From JAAYCI01 sp031551695 (GTDB lineage Bacteria > Bacillota > Clostridia > Oscillospirales > Ruminococcaceae), in contig JAVBNG010000007.1 in assembly GCA_031551695.1 (NCBI GenBank), positions 1 to 64,000 of the forward strand: a stretch of 64,000 nt of DNA. Direction: 5' to 3'. Shown here in pieces: positions 8,226-16,931 of this stretch (its first letter is position 1; the number at the start of each line of letters is the position of its first letter). Under the pieces are notes generated by a model. It did not search any database, had not been told where the DNA came from, and saw only the letters and a program-made list of their open reading frames with translations. The position numbers and the translations under genes are program-made.

Positions 8226-8600
8226 ATATTCAGTTTTTGGGGCTTCTGGGAACCCCGTTTTTTGAGCATTGGCATCCGGTTCCGACTTTTTTCCGGTGTC
8301 ATTTGTGAAACACATTGAAAATCCGGCGGGTAGATTTTGTATCTACCCGCCGATTTCAATCAAAGTTGATTGAAATCGGCGCGATTTTTTTGGCTGAAAA
8401 TATAGTAGTCATTTAGTAGTCAACCGCAAGTGTAGAGAAAATCTCATGCTAAATCGTTTATAATCTGCTAAATGATTTCGTGCGTACCCTAATCGAATTT
8501 TGCTCTGCTATTTCACTCTTACGTTCCTCACTACTGCGCTATTGCCAACTGCGCCATGGTTGTCGGAGTCTATCGCGCTATCCAACTGCGCCACGGGCAC
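8187..8600. repeat. 39-bp direct repeat of the tRNA-Arg 5' half (putative att scar)
   Basis: Positions 8187-8225 (inside the intact tRNA) and 8562-8600 are identical except for one base. The copy covers the tRNA from its 5' end through the anticodon loop. A third, degenerate copy precedes the second at about 8537-8560. The 336 bp between the copies contain hairpins and two copies of TAGTAGTC (8403-8410 and 8414-8421) but no gene. This is the pattern left by integration within a tRNA gene. The remaining 8601-8845 holds no gene that I can see. Confidence 0.65.
8324..8379. terminator. Tandem hairpins between tRNA-Arg and its partial copy
   Basis: CGGCGGGTAGA (8324-8334) pairs with TCTACCCGCCG (8342-8352). 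A 14-bp perfect arm CCGATTTCAATCAA (8350-8363) then pairs with 8366-8379, followed by CGCG and a run of seven T. The second is a plausible plus-strand terminator. The two hairpins share three bases, so they may be alternative folds. Confidence 0.5.
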
Positions 8601-8845
8601 GTATTTGGTTTACAGGGTGGTGCAACGGCGGGTTATGCGGTATAATAGCAGAGTGGCTTTGGCCGGGGACAGGTTTCGCTTTTTTCCCTGCACATTTGCG
8701 CGTATCGTACAATCAGCACCAACCTGTGCCGCTACCCTAGCTATTGTAACACGTTTTTTCTTTTTGCGAAAGACCTTATTTTCGCCTTTTTTATGCCATA
8801 TTTATTTTGATTTATTTGCCATTTTTTGGCGAAAGGTGGAACCCG

Positions 8846-10183
8846 ATGGTTTTCGATAAAACGTTCTTTAAGCGGGCAGCTTTTGTGGTGGGCGGCGGCA
8901 TTGTGTTTGCCTGGGCCCTTAAAAACATCGCCGTGCTGGGTCACGGGCTAGCGCTGCTGTGGGGGTTTGTGTTTCCCTTCGTTTTGGGCCTCGTTGTGGC
9001 TTTTTTGCTCAACATTCCCATGCGCGCTGTGGAAAAACATATTTTCCGGGGCAAAACATTCCGCGGGCGCCGGGCGCTCAGTTTTTTGATCACGTTGCTG
9101 CTGGTTTTACTGGTTATCGCCCTGGTAATGCTGCTGGTGGTACCGGAACTTGTGCGCACCGTGGGCACGCTGGTAAGCAATGTGCCCAATTATATGAAGC
9201 AGCTGGAAACCGCCCTGCAGCCGCTTACCAAATATTGGCCCACTCTGCAGGATTTTATGCAACAGGTGAACCTGGACGTGGACAGCCTGATGCAGGAGGC
9301 TGTGAACTTTGTAAAATCCAGCGCCAACACGGTGCTAAGCTCGGCGTTCAGTGTGGCGGCGTCGGTCGTCAGCGGCGCGGTCAGCTTCTTTATCGGCATC
9401 ATTTTTTCCGGCTATGTGCTGCTGGACAAAGAGCACCTGGGCGCGCAAATGACGGGCCTTATGAAGGCCTATATCCCGGAAAAGCGCTATAACCAGGTCA
9501 TGAGCCTGCTGCATCTCGTCAACACCACCTTTACCAAATTTGTAAGCGGACAGTGCCTGGAGGCCGTTGCCATCGCCACCATGTTCTTCGCGGTGCTCGG
9601 CATCGGCCAGTTCGATTACGCCCTGCTCATTTCCGTCGTCATCGGCTTCTTCTCATTGATTCCGATTTTCGGCGCATTTATCGGCTGTTTTATCGGCGCG
9701 TTTTTGATCCTTGTTTCGCAGGGGCTGGTCCGCTGCCTCGTGTTTATCGGCCTGTTCCTGGTGGTGCAGCAAATTGACGGCAATGTAACCTATCCGCGCA
9801 TCGTGGGCACTTCCGTGGGCCTGCCACCCATCTGGGTGCTGGTGGCCGTCACCATTGGCGGCAGCCTGATGGGCGTGGTTGGCATGCTGATTTTCATCCC
9901 CATCGGCAGCGTGCTGTACACCCTGTTGCGCAAGGACGTCTTGCGCCAGCTGAGGGAAAAGGGCAGTCTGTCGCCGGTGGAGGAGATGGTGACGGCGCAT
10001 CCGGCAAAGCTGCACAAGCACCCTTTTTCGCGGGTGCTGAAGCGACGACAAAAAGGCGATGGCAGCGACAGCGAAAGCACCGGCAGCAGCAAAGGCCAAG
10101 CCGGCGCCGGTGCCAGTGACACAAGTGATAGCAGCACAAATAAAAGCCCTGAAAATGAAGAAAAAAATGGGGACCCAAAATAG
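8846..10183 (+). CDS. AI-2E family transporter (PerM/YdiK-type permease)
   Basis: 445 residues from ATG 8846 behind GAAAGGTGG; an upstream in-frame start lacks a ribosome binding site. There are two N-terminal membrane segments (to about residue 55), a third near 75-100, a long extracytoplasmic helical part (about 105-190) and four to five C-terminal segments. The family signature FFSLIPIFGAFIG and the PRIVGTSVGLPPIWVL segment place it in the AI-2E/UPF0118 family. Members export AI-2 or act as Na+/H+ antiporters, so the substrate is open. The last 80 residues are a hydrophilic Ser/Gly/Ala-rich tail, longer than usual. The gene stands alone and shares a bidirectional terminator with the convergent glyoxalase gene. 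Confidence 0.88.
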   Translation: MVFDKTFFKRAAFVVGGGIVFAWALKNIAVLGHGLALLWGFVFPFVLGLVVAFLLNIPMRAVEKHIFRGKTFRGRRALSFLITLLLVLLVIALVMLLVVPELVRTVGTLVSNVPNYMKQLETALQPLTKYWPTLQDFMQQVNLDVDSLMQEAVNFVKSSANTVLSSAFSVAASVVSGAVSFFIGIIFSGYVLLDKEHLGAQMTGLMKAYIPEKRYNQVMSLLHLVNTTFTKFVSGQCLEAVAIATMFFAVLGIGQFDYALLISVVIGFFSLIPIFGAFIGCFIGAFLILVSQGLVRCLVFIGLFLVVQQIDGNVTYPRIVGTSVGLPPIWVLVAVTIGGSLMGVVGMLIFIPIGSVLYTLLRKDVLRQLREKGSLSPVEEMVTAHPAKLHKHPFSRVLKRRQKGDGSDSESTGSSKGQAGAGASDTSDSSTNKSPENEEKNGDPK

Positions 10184-10234
10184 TGTTTTTATTCTTAAAT
10201 TAATGCTGTTCGGTAAACAAAATAAAATAAAACA

Positions 10235-10265
10235 AAAACCCCGCAAAATAAATTTGCGGGGTTTT
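10235..10265. terminator. Bidirectional terminator
   Basis: AAAACCCCGCAAA (10235-10247) pairs with TTTGCGGGGTTTT (10253-10265). A-rich and T-rich flanks serve both the AI-2E-family gene and the convergent glyoxalase gene. Confidence 0.85.
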
Positions 10266-10272
10266 CCCTGTT

Positions 10273-10641
10273 TTATTTTGCCTTTAAAACTTCCAACCAA
10301 TATCCATCAGGGTCTTCAATAAAATAAATGCCCATGCCCGGATTTTCGTAGCAAATACAACCCATTTTTTTGTGCTTTTCGTGGGCGGCGTCAAAGTCGT
10401 CTGTCTCAAAAGCAACATGCCATTCATTGTCGCCAAGATCATAGGGTCCGGTGCGGCCCGCCAAATAGGTTAGCTCCAGTAACGGGAATTTGTGTTCATC
10501 TGCCACATACACTATTGTGAAATCGCCAGTTTTACTCTCCAAGCGGCGCACTTCCTTCAGCCCAAGCGCATCATCGTAAAATTTCAGGCTCTTTTCCAAA
10601 TCCAGTACATTGATATTGGTGTGCACCATATTAAATTTCAC
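10273..10641 (-). CDS. Glyoxalase I / VOC family protein (lactoylglutathione lyase-like)
   Basis: 122 residues, one VOC domain made of two beta-alpha-beta-beta-beta units. Likely metal ligands are His7 (MVHTNINVLDLEKS), Glu near residue 56 (PLLELTY), His near 74 (NEWHVAFE) and the C-terminal Glu in GYWLEVLK, the order found in glyoxalase I. The enzyme would convert the methylglyoxal hemithioacetal to the S-lactoyl thioester. In a clostridium the thiol may not be glutathione, so gloA is not assigned. Single gene, terminated by the hairpin at 10235-10265. Confidence 0.85.
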   Translation of the reverse strand: MKFNMVHTNINVLDLEKSLKFYDDALGLKEVRRLESKTGDFTIVYVADEHKFPLLELTYLAGRTGPYDLGDNEWHVAFETDDFDAAHEKHKKMGCICYENPGMGIYFIEDPDGYWLEVLKAK

Positions 10642-10779
10642 GTGTTTTCACCTTACTTTCCACCATTTTCCTAATGCTGACGGCTTAATTCAGTGTTAAG
10701 CCACGCAGTTGGCCAACCACCTGTGTCTAAAACGAGTACAAACTGTGCGGCTTGTTTGGCCAGCCGGGCACCGGCCCGG

Positions 10780-12075
10780 TCACGGACGAAGGATCCGGCG
10801 GCACTCCATGTAGTAGCGTTTTTCCTCTGCGTGGCCCATGGAGAAGGTCTTTTTGGGCAGCACGCCGCCCTTGGCGACGCCCATAAACAAATCGCTTTTT
10901 TCAAAGGGCGGCAAAATGGCGCCGAAGCAGTTTTCCTTCACCAGTTCGCGCACGCTGTCTTCGCCGTGAACATAGTCGATCTCCGCACCCACGTGCGCCG
11001 CCAGATAGCCGCTGATAAAATCCTCAAAGGTTCCGGCCGGCAACGGGTTTTTGGGGTTCTTCACAATCAAATCCTTTTCGCCGTTCGCCGTTACCAGCAC
11101 AAAATGTTGGCTGCCGGCCGGGGCCTTGCCCTCGCCCGCAGCAAGGATTTCAATTTCAATGCCGTTATCCCTGGCGTAGGTCTGTGCCGCGGCCAGCACG
11201 TCCTTTGTGTCCACCCCGAACACCACGCGGTGGATCGGTTCAATTTCTATGGCCGGGCTTTGCACATTTTCCAGCTCCACCAGGCAATAGCGCCCGGGGT
11301 GGTTTGCCGCTTCCCCGGCGGAAAGGTTTGCCTTTGTCTCGTCCCACAGCGCCTTGGCCGAGGCCAGGCTGTGGTTGCCGTCGCCCACGGCCATGGTAAA
11401 CACGTCGCTGTTGCCGTAGCGCGCTTCAAAGGCCTTCGCGTCGCCCAAACCAACCACGGCGGCCTGCACCTTGGCGGCGGCATCGCCAGAAACCGCCCAG
11501 CCGCGCAAGCGGCGGCCATTTTCCATCGTGTCCACGTCGTACAACAACTCCAGGCTGTCCTTCATAGCGGCCAGCGGTTCAATCACCGTGGCATTCGCAT
11601 CGTCGATGAGCATGATGATGTGCGGGCTTTCTAGGCAGCCGCCGCGGCGCACGGCCACGCGCGGAGGGATGCGCTCTTTCACCGTATTCTCGCTGGGGCG
11701 GATGGGCGCCTTCGCGCCTTTTTCGTAGCTGTAGGTCTCCAAATCCACGCAGCCGACCAAACCCTGGCGCACGGCGCCGCTGGCCATGGTGCGCTCCACG
11801 TAAACAAAGCTGCCGGGGTGGTTTTCCAGCACATCCTTCACATAGGCGTCCATGGTGCAATGGATGGCCTCGATGCGGGCGGGTTCGTCAGCCCCGCCCA
11901 GGAACACCTCTGGCAAAATGATGCGCAGGGTGCTGGGCGCGCCGCCCACAAAATCCTCCACGCGCTGCCAATAATCGGGCTGGCTGGTGAACTGGTCACA
12001 GGCTACAACGGCCCATTTGGCCATGTCCGTATCTTTTTTTGGCAGCAATACGTCCGCCGGGAAAAACAGGTCCAT
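10780..12075 (-). CDS. DUF1015 family protein
   Basis: 431 residues, start ATG 12075 behind AGGAGG. Conserved DUF1015 features are the N-terminal WAVVACDQFTSQPDYW, VYVERT near residue 95, and the segment FTMAVGDGNHSLASAKA with its GDGNHS core near residue 230. The last residues are MECRRILRP. No reaction is established for the family; HTH annotations in databases are unsupported by this sequence. It lies 131 bp downstream of the rnfA-like gene on the same strand, so it could be co-transcribed, though its own strong ribosome binding site and the gap allow independent expression. Confidence 0.88.
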   Translation of the reverse strand: MDLFFPADVLLPKKDTDMAKWAVVACDQFTSQPDYWQRVEDFVGGAPSTLRIILPEVFLGGADEPARIEAIHCTMDAYVKDVLENHPGSFVYVERTMASGAVRQGLVGCVDLETYSYEKGAKAPIRPSENTVKERIPPRVAVRRGGCLESPHIIMLIDDANATVIEPLAAMKDSLELLYDVDTMENGRRLRGWAVSGDAAAKVQAAVVGLGDAKAFEARYGNSDVFTMAVGDGNHSLASAKALWDETKANLSAGEAANHPGRYCLVELENVQSPAIEIEPIHRVVFGVDTKDVLAAAQTYARDNGIEIEILAAGEGKAPAGSQHFVLVTANGEKDLIVKNPKNPLPAGTFEDFISGYLAAHVGAEIDYVHGEDSVRELVKENCFGAILPPFEKSDLFMGVAKGGVLPKKTFSMGHAEEKRYYMECRRILRP

Positions 12076-12206
12076 TTGATTTCCTCCTCAATTTTCGTCG
12101 AATTAAGTGTCCATTTTATTCGTAATTTATACGCAATATATTTGTGGAACAACGGGTAAAAAGCCGCACTGTCTAAATGTGTCTAACACACTGATTGAAT
12201 ACCTGT

Positions 12207-12821
12207 TTAAATCGCCAGCCTGTGGCCGGTTAGGGCGTATATGGCGAGGGACAAAATGCCGATATAAATGAGGTTGATGGGCAGCCCACGCAGGGACACC
12301 GGCACGTTTTTGTTCTCCATTTTGTGCTGGCCCTCGCTCAGCATCAAAATGGCAATGCCGTAGCCCAGGCCGCTGCCCAAGGCGAAGCCGACGGTCTGCA
12401 CAAAGTCCATGCTTTGCGTGGCGGAAATGAGCATGGGGCCCAGCACGGCGCAGTTGAACGTGGCCAAGGGCAAAATGGACAGCAATTCCTTTTTGTTCGG
12501 CGGGCGCAGCGCCATAATGATGGCGGCCACGGCCAAAAACGCCGCCACGGCGCACAGGGCAAACAGGCCCGGCCGGAGAAAGCTTGCATACCAAAGGTCT
12601 TGCTCCTTCAGCCAAATGTTTGCAAAATACACCATCGGCGCGCTGACGACCTGGATGAGGCACAGGAACGCGAAAAAAATGACATTGTCCACGGCGGTGT
12701 TTTCCACCAGGTTCACAAGGCGCGACACACCGAACGCCCGTGTGAACACGGCGTTTTCAATGAAGGCGGCCGTGAGGGCAAAAATCATGAACTGGGCAAG
12801 GTTGTTCAGCACGGTGCTCAT
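12207..12821 (-). CDS. RnfA-like integral membrane protein lacking one 2Fe-2S cysteine
   Basis: 204 residues from ATG 12821, six predicted membrane segments, Rnf-Nqr (RnfA/NqrE) family. In canonical RnfA one half-motif reads GLCP; here it reads GVSR (residues 31-34), so the cluster cysteine is Ser33. The second half-motif TFNCAVLG keeps Cys124. RnfA and RnfE normally share four cysteines that hold an intramembrane 2Fe-2S cluster carrying electrons across the membrane. The start overlaps the rnfE-like stop by 4 bp (ATGA), so translation is coupled. It is the last gene of a three-gene rnfD-E-A-like operon with no rnfB, rnfC or rnfG next to it. Confidence 0.85.
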   Translation of the reverse strand: MSTVLNNLAQFMIFALTAAFIENAVFTRAFGVSRLVNLVENTAVDNVIFFAFLCLIQVVSAPMVYFANIWLKEQDLWYASFLRPGLFALCAVAAFLAVAAIIMALRPPNKKELLSILPLATFNCAVLGPMLISATQSMDFVQTVGFALGSGLGYGIAILMLSEGQHKMENKNVPVSLRGLPINLIYIGILSLAIYALTGHRLAI

Positions 12822-13483
12822 GGCTCTTCCCTCACCTCCCTGCGCATGCTGTGGAGGAAGGCCGCAACGGCCCCGCGCCATACCGCGGCCACAAGGCCGA
12901 GAAGGATGAACCCGCCCGCCGGGACGCTGGCCAGCGGAAACAGCGAAAAGCGCAGCACTTCCACGCCCCACACGCTGCCGGTGCCCAGCAGTTCACGCAA
13001 AAAACCGATGAGGATGAGCACCAGGCAAAAACCGAAGGTGGTGCTGAGGCCCTTTTTCAGCGACGCGGCCGGGTGCTCCGGCGTGTCGCTTTCATAGCGC
13101 TTCAAAACCAGTGGCTCCATGATGAGCAGGGGCAGGTAAATGCCCACGTTCACCGCACCGGCGCCGAAGAAATAATCCGCCAGAAAGGCGACGCCCACAT
13201 ACACCAGGCCCGCCGTCAGCACAAAAATAACGGCGCGGGTCTTCAGGCCCATCCTGCGGGACAGCGCGGCCGCAATTAACCGTGTGGGCGTAAGCAGCAA
13301 AATGACCGCCACGGCCAGCACCAGAGCGTTTTTCACGTTGGTGTCCGGTATTACGATGGGCGCGATGCCCAGGCCCTGCATAATGACGGGATTGTTGGTC
13401 AAAATGCGGTCCCGCTTGGCAAGGCGGTCCATATTGTCGGTAAGGTATTGGGCGCGGCCGTCCTTTGCGCGTGGTTCTTTCAT
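12818..13483 (-). CDS. RnfE-like integral membrane protein lacking both cluster cysteines
   Basis: 221 residues, six predicted membrane segments after a 38-residue cytoplasmic start. The family is recognised from NNPVIMQGLGIAP, from GIYLPLLIMEPLVL and from the C-terminal GFLRELLGTGS and PAGGFILLG segments. Canonical RnfE has GLCP and TNC at the first two places; here they are GIAP (Ala41) and MEP (Pro124). Both iron-sulfur ligands are thus missing, so an ordinary 2Fe-2S cluster with the RnfA-like protein is unlikely. It overlaps its neighbours by 4 bp on each side (ATGA), so the three proteins are probably made in fixed ratio and form one complex. Confidence 0.85.
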   Translation of the reverse strand: MKEPRAKDGRAQYLTDNMDRLAKRDRILTNNPVIMQGLGIAPIVIPDTNVKNALVLAVAVILLLTPTRLIAAALSRRMGLKTRAVIFVLTAGLVYVGVAFLADYFFGAGAVNVGIYLPLLIMEPLVLKRYESDTPEHPAASLKKGLSTTFGFCLVLILIGFLRELLGTGSVWGVEVLRFSLFPLASVPAGGFILLGLVAAVWRGAVAAFLHSMRREVREEP

Positions 13484-14499
13484 GTGTCCGTCACCTCCTT
13501 GCGCCGCAGCAACGCGCTTTCAATGCGCCGGTCGAAATAGCCGGTAACGGCGTTCACCAGTAAAATGGCGAAACAGGCACCCAGCTCGTAGGTGCCGAAA
13601 TAGCGGAACATCATGGTACCAAAGCCGATGAGAGCGCCGTATATGAGGCGCGAAACGTTGTTTTTAGGCAGTGTCACCGGTTCGTTTACCAAAAAGGCCG
13701 CCACAAATATCAACGCGCCGGAAAACAGTTCGAACTTTACCACCTGCAGCCGCGCCATAATGTCCACCGGCCAGCTTTGCCAGCTGATTTCAGTAAAGCG
13801 CGGAAAGAAAAAGGCAATCAGCGCCGCCGTGGCAAGGCACGCCGCCGGCGCCACCAGCGGGAAGTTTTTCTTTATAATAAGGTAAAGAACACAGGCGGCG
13901 ATAATGATGCTGGCCGTCATGCCAAGGGCGCCGGCGTAGTTGCCCAGCAGCAGGTTGAACAGGTCGATATTGGGCAGGCCGCCGTTTTTCAGCGTGTAGG
14001 AAGGCCCCTCCAGCAGCGCCGCATTTTCAAAATACCAAATGGGCCACAACTGCTCTAGGCTCATGGGCAGGCGGAACACCCAGTTCGTGGGCGCCGGGTA
14101 ACGCATCACCTCGTCCGGCCAGGAAACCGCCGCAATGCAAAAGCCCACGGCAATGGGGTTAAACGGGAAATACCCGTAGCCGCCAAAGGCTTCTTTCGCC
14201 ACCAGCACCGCCGCCAGCACCGCCACAATAACGATGGATACCCTTGTGCTTGCCGGCAGCATCAAAACGATTAACAGGGCGTACACCAGGGAAGAAATAT
14301 CTGTTTTGTTGTAAGGGCGGCTGCGCAAAAGGGCAGCCGCGCGGTCACACAAATGTGCCGTGAACAAGGCCACGATACCCAAAAAAACGGGGCGTGGACC
14401 ATAGAAAAAAACCGCCATCAAATAAAGAGGCAGTGTCATAAACAGCACGTCTTTTTGCAGACCGTAGCTTTCGTTTGGCACAGGTTTTTCTGCTCTCAT
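13480..14499 (-). CDS. RnfD-like membrane protein without a clear flavinylation motif
   Basis: 339 residues, about nine membrane segments, ATG 14499 behind GGAG. The family is recognised from FPFNPIAVGF (residues 111-120), LLLGNYAGALG (183-193) and FLVNEPVTLPKNNVSRLIYG near the end. Canonical RnfD carries FMN on a Thr in an S-G-A-T-type motif just before the GN-GGS segment. The matching place here reads GPSYTLK (165-171), with a Thr but not the motif. First gene of the rnfD-E-A-like operon. The gene upstream is rpe, 185 bp away, so no rnfC precedes it as in normal rnfCDGEAB clusters. Confidence 0.85.
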   Translation of the reverse strand: MRAEKPVPNESYGLQKDVLFMTLPLYLMAVFFYGPRPVFLGIVALFTAHLCDRAAALLRSRPYNKTDISSLVYALLIVLMLPASTRVSIVIVAVLAAVLVAKEAFGGYGYFPFNPIAVGFCIAAVSWPDEVMRYPAPTNWVFRLPMSLEQLWPIWYFENAALLEGPSYTLKNGGLPNIDLFNLLLGNYAGALGMTASIIIAACVLYLIIKKNFPLVAPAACLATAALIAFFFPRFTEISWQSWPVDIMARLQVVKFELFSGALIFVAAFLVNEPVTLPKNNVSRLIYGALIGFGTMMFRYFGTYELGACFAILLVNAVTGYFDRRIESALLRRKEVTDT

Positions 14500-14684
14500 A
14501 AATTCTCCGAATTAAAACGTATCTGCGCAAAATATAAAATGCAATAAAATGCCGGATAAATGGCGATACAATACGCCGGAAATATGGCTGAATTCACTTG
14601 GCACCAACCGAATTAAAATACAATAAAATGGTGAAAAATGTGTGGAAAGGCCCGTGTTTGTTTGCGTTCAAGCGGCGGGAGGCC

Positions 14685-15335
14685 CTACCCGCCCAAAATC
14701 GCATCCATTGCCCCGGCGGGGCTGCTCGCGCGGAACACGGCGCTGCCCGCCACCAAAATATCCACCCCGGCGGCAATGCACCCGGGGGCTGTTCCGGCGT
14801 CGATACCGCCGTCTACTTCCAGCTGCACGGAAAGGCTTCGCCGGGCGATTTCTTCTTTCAGCGCGGCAATGCGGCCCACGGCCGCCGGCATGAAGGCCTG
14901 GCCGCCAAAACCCGGCTCCACGCTCATCACCAGCACCATGTCCACTTCCGCAAGCAGCGGGAACAGCGTTTCCACCGGCGTTTTCGGCCGCAGGGACACG
15001 CCCGCTTTGCACCCGGCGGCGCGGATGGCCCGCGCAGTGGCCACGGCGTCGCTTTCGGCCTCCACGTGAAACGTGATATAGTCCGCGCCCGCTTTGGCAA
15101 AGGCCTCCACGAAGCTGAGCGGGTCCACGATCATCAGGTGCACGTCGTAGGTTGCCTTTGGCAGCGCCTTTTTCAGGCTGGCCAGCACCGGCACCCCCAC
15201 GGACAAATTCGGCACGAACACGCCGTCCATCACGTCAAAATGCAGCATGCCGGCACCGCCGTCCAGCACGCGCTCGCAATCCCACTGCAGGCGGGCAAAA
15301 TCCGCCGCTAAAATCGATGGCGCAACCACTGGCAT
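14685..15335 (-). CDS. rpe: Ribulose-phosphate 3-epimerase
   Basis: 216 residues, the full family length, (beta/alpha)8 fold. Key residues are Ser7 (VAPSILAAD), His33 and Asp35 (MLHFDVMDGVFVPN), His66 (VHLMI), the MSVEPGFGGQ loop and Asp174 (VDGGI), all at the usual metal and catalytic positions. It interconverts ribulose 5-phosphate and xylulose 5-phosphate in the pentose phosphate pathway. Start ATG 15335 has GAGGATG upstream. Its neighbours are unrelated; a hairpin-rich gap follows the two-component genes upstream. Confidence 0.95.
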   Translation of the reverse strand: MPVVAPSILAADFARLQWDCERVLDGGAGMLHFDVMDGVFVPNLSVGVPVLASLKKALPKATYDVHLMIVDPLSFVEAFAKAGADYITFHVEAESDAVATARAIRAAGCKAGVSLRPKTPVETLFPLLAEVDMVLVMSVEPGFGGQAFMPAAVGRIAALKEEIARRSLSVQLEVDGGIDAGTAPGCIAAGVDILVAGSAVFRASSPAGAMDAILGG

Positions 15336-15465
15336 TCCGCATCCTCACTTCCTAACAAGATTCGCCTGTTTATTCTACACTAACAGCCGGTAAAAATCAA
15401 ACCGGCCGGAACGTGGCGGTATCCCCGCGCTTTTTCCGGCCGGCTATTGTTATTCGCATTTTCGC

Positions 15466-16926
15466 TCATTTTTGCACGTCTTTTTTTGCTCCGTCAATTC
15501 TTTTGCTGAGACACGATTTTTTTGCCTGCTGCAGCGGCAGGGTGAAGTGGATATCCATCCACGCGCCCTCCTGGCTTTCGGCCCAAATGCGCCCGCCCAT
15601 CATCGCAATCAGCAGCCGGCAAATATACAGCCCCAGCCCCGAGCCCGATTTGTTGCCCCGGCTCTGGTCTGTTTTAAAAAACCGGTCAAAAATGTAGGGC
15701 ATGTCGCTTTTGGGAATGCCCGCGCCCGTGTTGAACACGCTGATGGTGGCGGACGCCTTCTCCACTTCAACAGTGGCGCGCACTGTGCCGCCTTTATAGG
15801 AGAACTTGATGGCGTTATCTAAAATATTATACAGCACTTCGTGAAGATAATCGTCCTCCGCCATTACCTTTACGCCCGGCTGGGGGTGCTCGAACTGTAT
15901 GGTAAGGCCGTTTTCCGCAAAGCGCGGTTCAAACGTTGCCAGCACCGCTTCGATTTTTGCCACAATGTCCACAGGCTGCAGGCTGAGCAGGCGGTTCCCC
16001 GCCTCCAGGCCAGAGATATCCAGCATGTTTTGGGTAAGCCGGGTAAGCCGGCCCACCTCGTCGGACACGATCACCAGGTATTTTTGCCGCTGGTCCGCCG
16101 GGATGGTCTCATCCAGTATGCCGTCTATGAAGCCTTTGATGGAGGTCATGGGGGTGCGCAGCTCGTGGGCGATATTGCCCATGAACTGTCGGCGCAGCAA
16201 ATCGGCCGATTCGAAATTGCTTGCCATCTCGTTGAAGGAGATGGCAAGCTGCGACAGTTCTCCCCCGCCCTCCACAGGCGCACGGGCGGAAAAATCGCCC
16301 TCGGTAAGCGCCTGGGCCGCCGCGTTGATGCGGGTGATGGGAAGCACCGTGCGCCGGGCCAAAATCAGCGCAAGCAAACTGGCAATCAGCACCACGGATG
16401 TGGCCGCCAACAAAAAAGTGGCCAAAATTTCCAAAACATAGCCCCGCAGGTTGCTTGCGTCGGACGTGGCAAAAATGTAACCGATCAGATGGCCAGTTTT
16501 CGCACGCAGCTGAATGCCCTCGGCAAAGCATCGCCTCTCAAACATTCCACCCACGTTCGAATACTTTTCGTAATGGCCGCCCTCTTTTATCTCGCTGATG
16601 ACTTCTTCGCTCAGTTGGGCGGTTTGCGGCGCCATATAGCGGTCTGTGTAGTACAGCACCCTGCCGTTCAGGTCTGTCACAGTGATATCGGCGTCGGAAA
16701 TGGCAGCGATATAGTTAAGGGTGTTGTCGTCGCGGTCATACGGGTCGATGTCGCCAATTTCAATGCCATGGACTATATTTTCCAACACTTTCCCAAGTTC
16801 GGTCATTTTTTCCGTGCTGAAATAATTGACTGCCATGTACAGCAACACCAGGCCCATCAGCAGCACGCCTGCCACCAATACCGCGGCTACGGAGGTGAAA
16901 TAATAAAACCGAATCGAGCGTTTCAT
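15466..16926 (-). CDS. Membrane sensor histidine kinase
   Basis: 486 residues. Membrane segments lie at about 8-32 and 163-190 and enclose an extracytoplasmic sensor of about 130 residues, followed by HAMP (190-245) and HisKA with the phospho-accepting His254 (NIAHELRTPMTS). The ATPase domain has N box NILDNAIKF, DRFFKTDQSR and G box GSGLGLYI. It phosphorylates the response regulator encoded just upstream, with only 5 bp between the genes. The layout resembles the PhoR/ResE/WalK-like OmpR-partner kinases, but there is no PAS domain and the signal is unknown. Start ATG 16926 follows AAGGAA. Confidence 0.92.
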   Translation of the reverse strand: MKRSIRFYYFTSVAAVLVAGVLLMGLVLLYMAVNYFSTEKMTELGKVLENIVHGIEIGDIDPYDRDDNTLNYIAAISDADITVTDLNGRVLYYTDRYMAPQTAQLSEEVISEIKEGGHYEKYSNVGGMFERRCFAEGIQLRAKTGHLIGYIFATSDASNLRGYVLEILATFLLAATSVVLIASLLALILARRTVLPITRINAAAQALTEGDFSARAPVEGGGELSQLAISFNEMASNFESADLLRRQFMGNIAHELRTPMTSIKGFIDGILDETIPADQRQKYLVIVSDEVGRLTRLTQNMLDISGLEAGNRLLSLQPVDIVAKIEAVLATFEPRFAENGLTIQFEHPQPGVKVMAEDDYLHEVLYNILDNAIKFSYKGGTVRATVEVEKASATISVFNTGAGIPKSDMPYIFDRFFKTDQSRGNKSGSGLGLYICRLLIAMMGGRIWAESQEGAWMDIHFTLPLQQAKKSCLSKRIDGAKKDVQK

Positions 16927-16931
16927 GCCGG

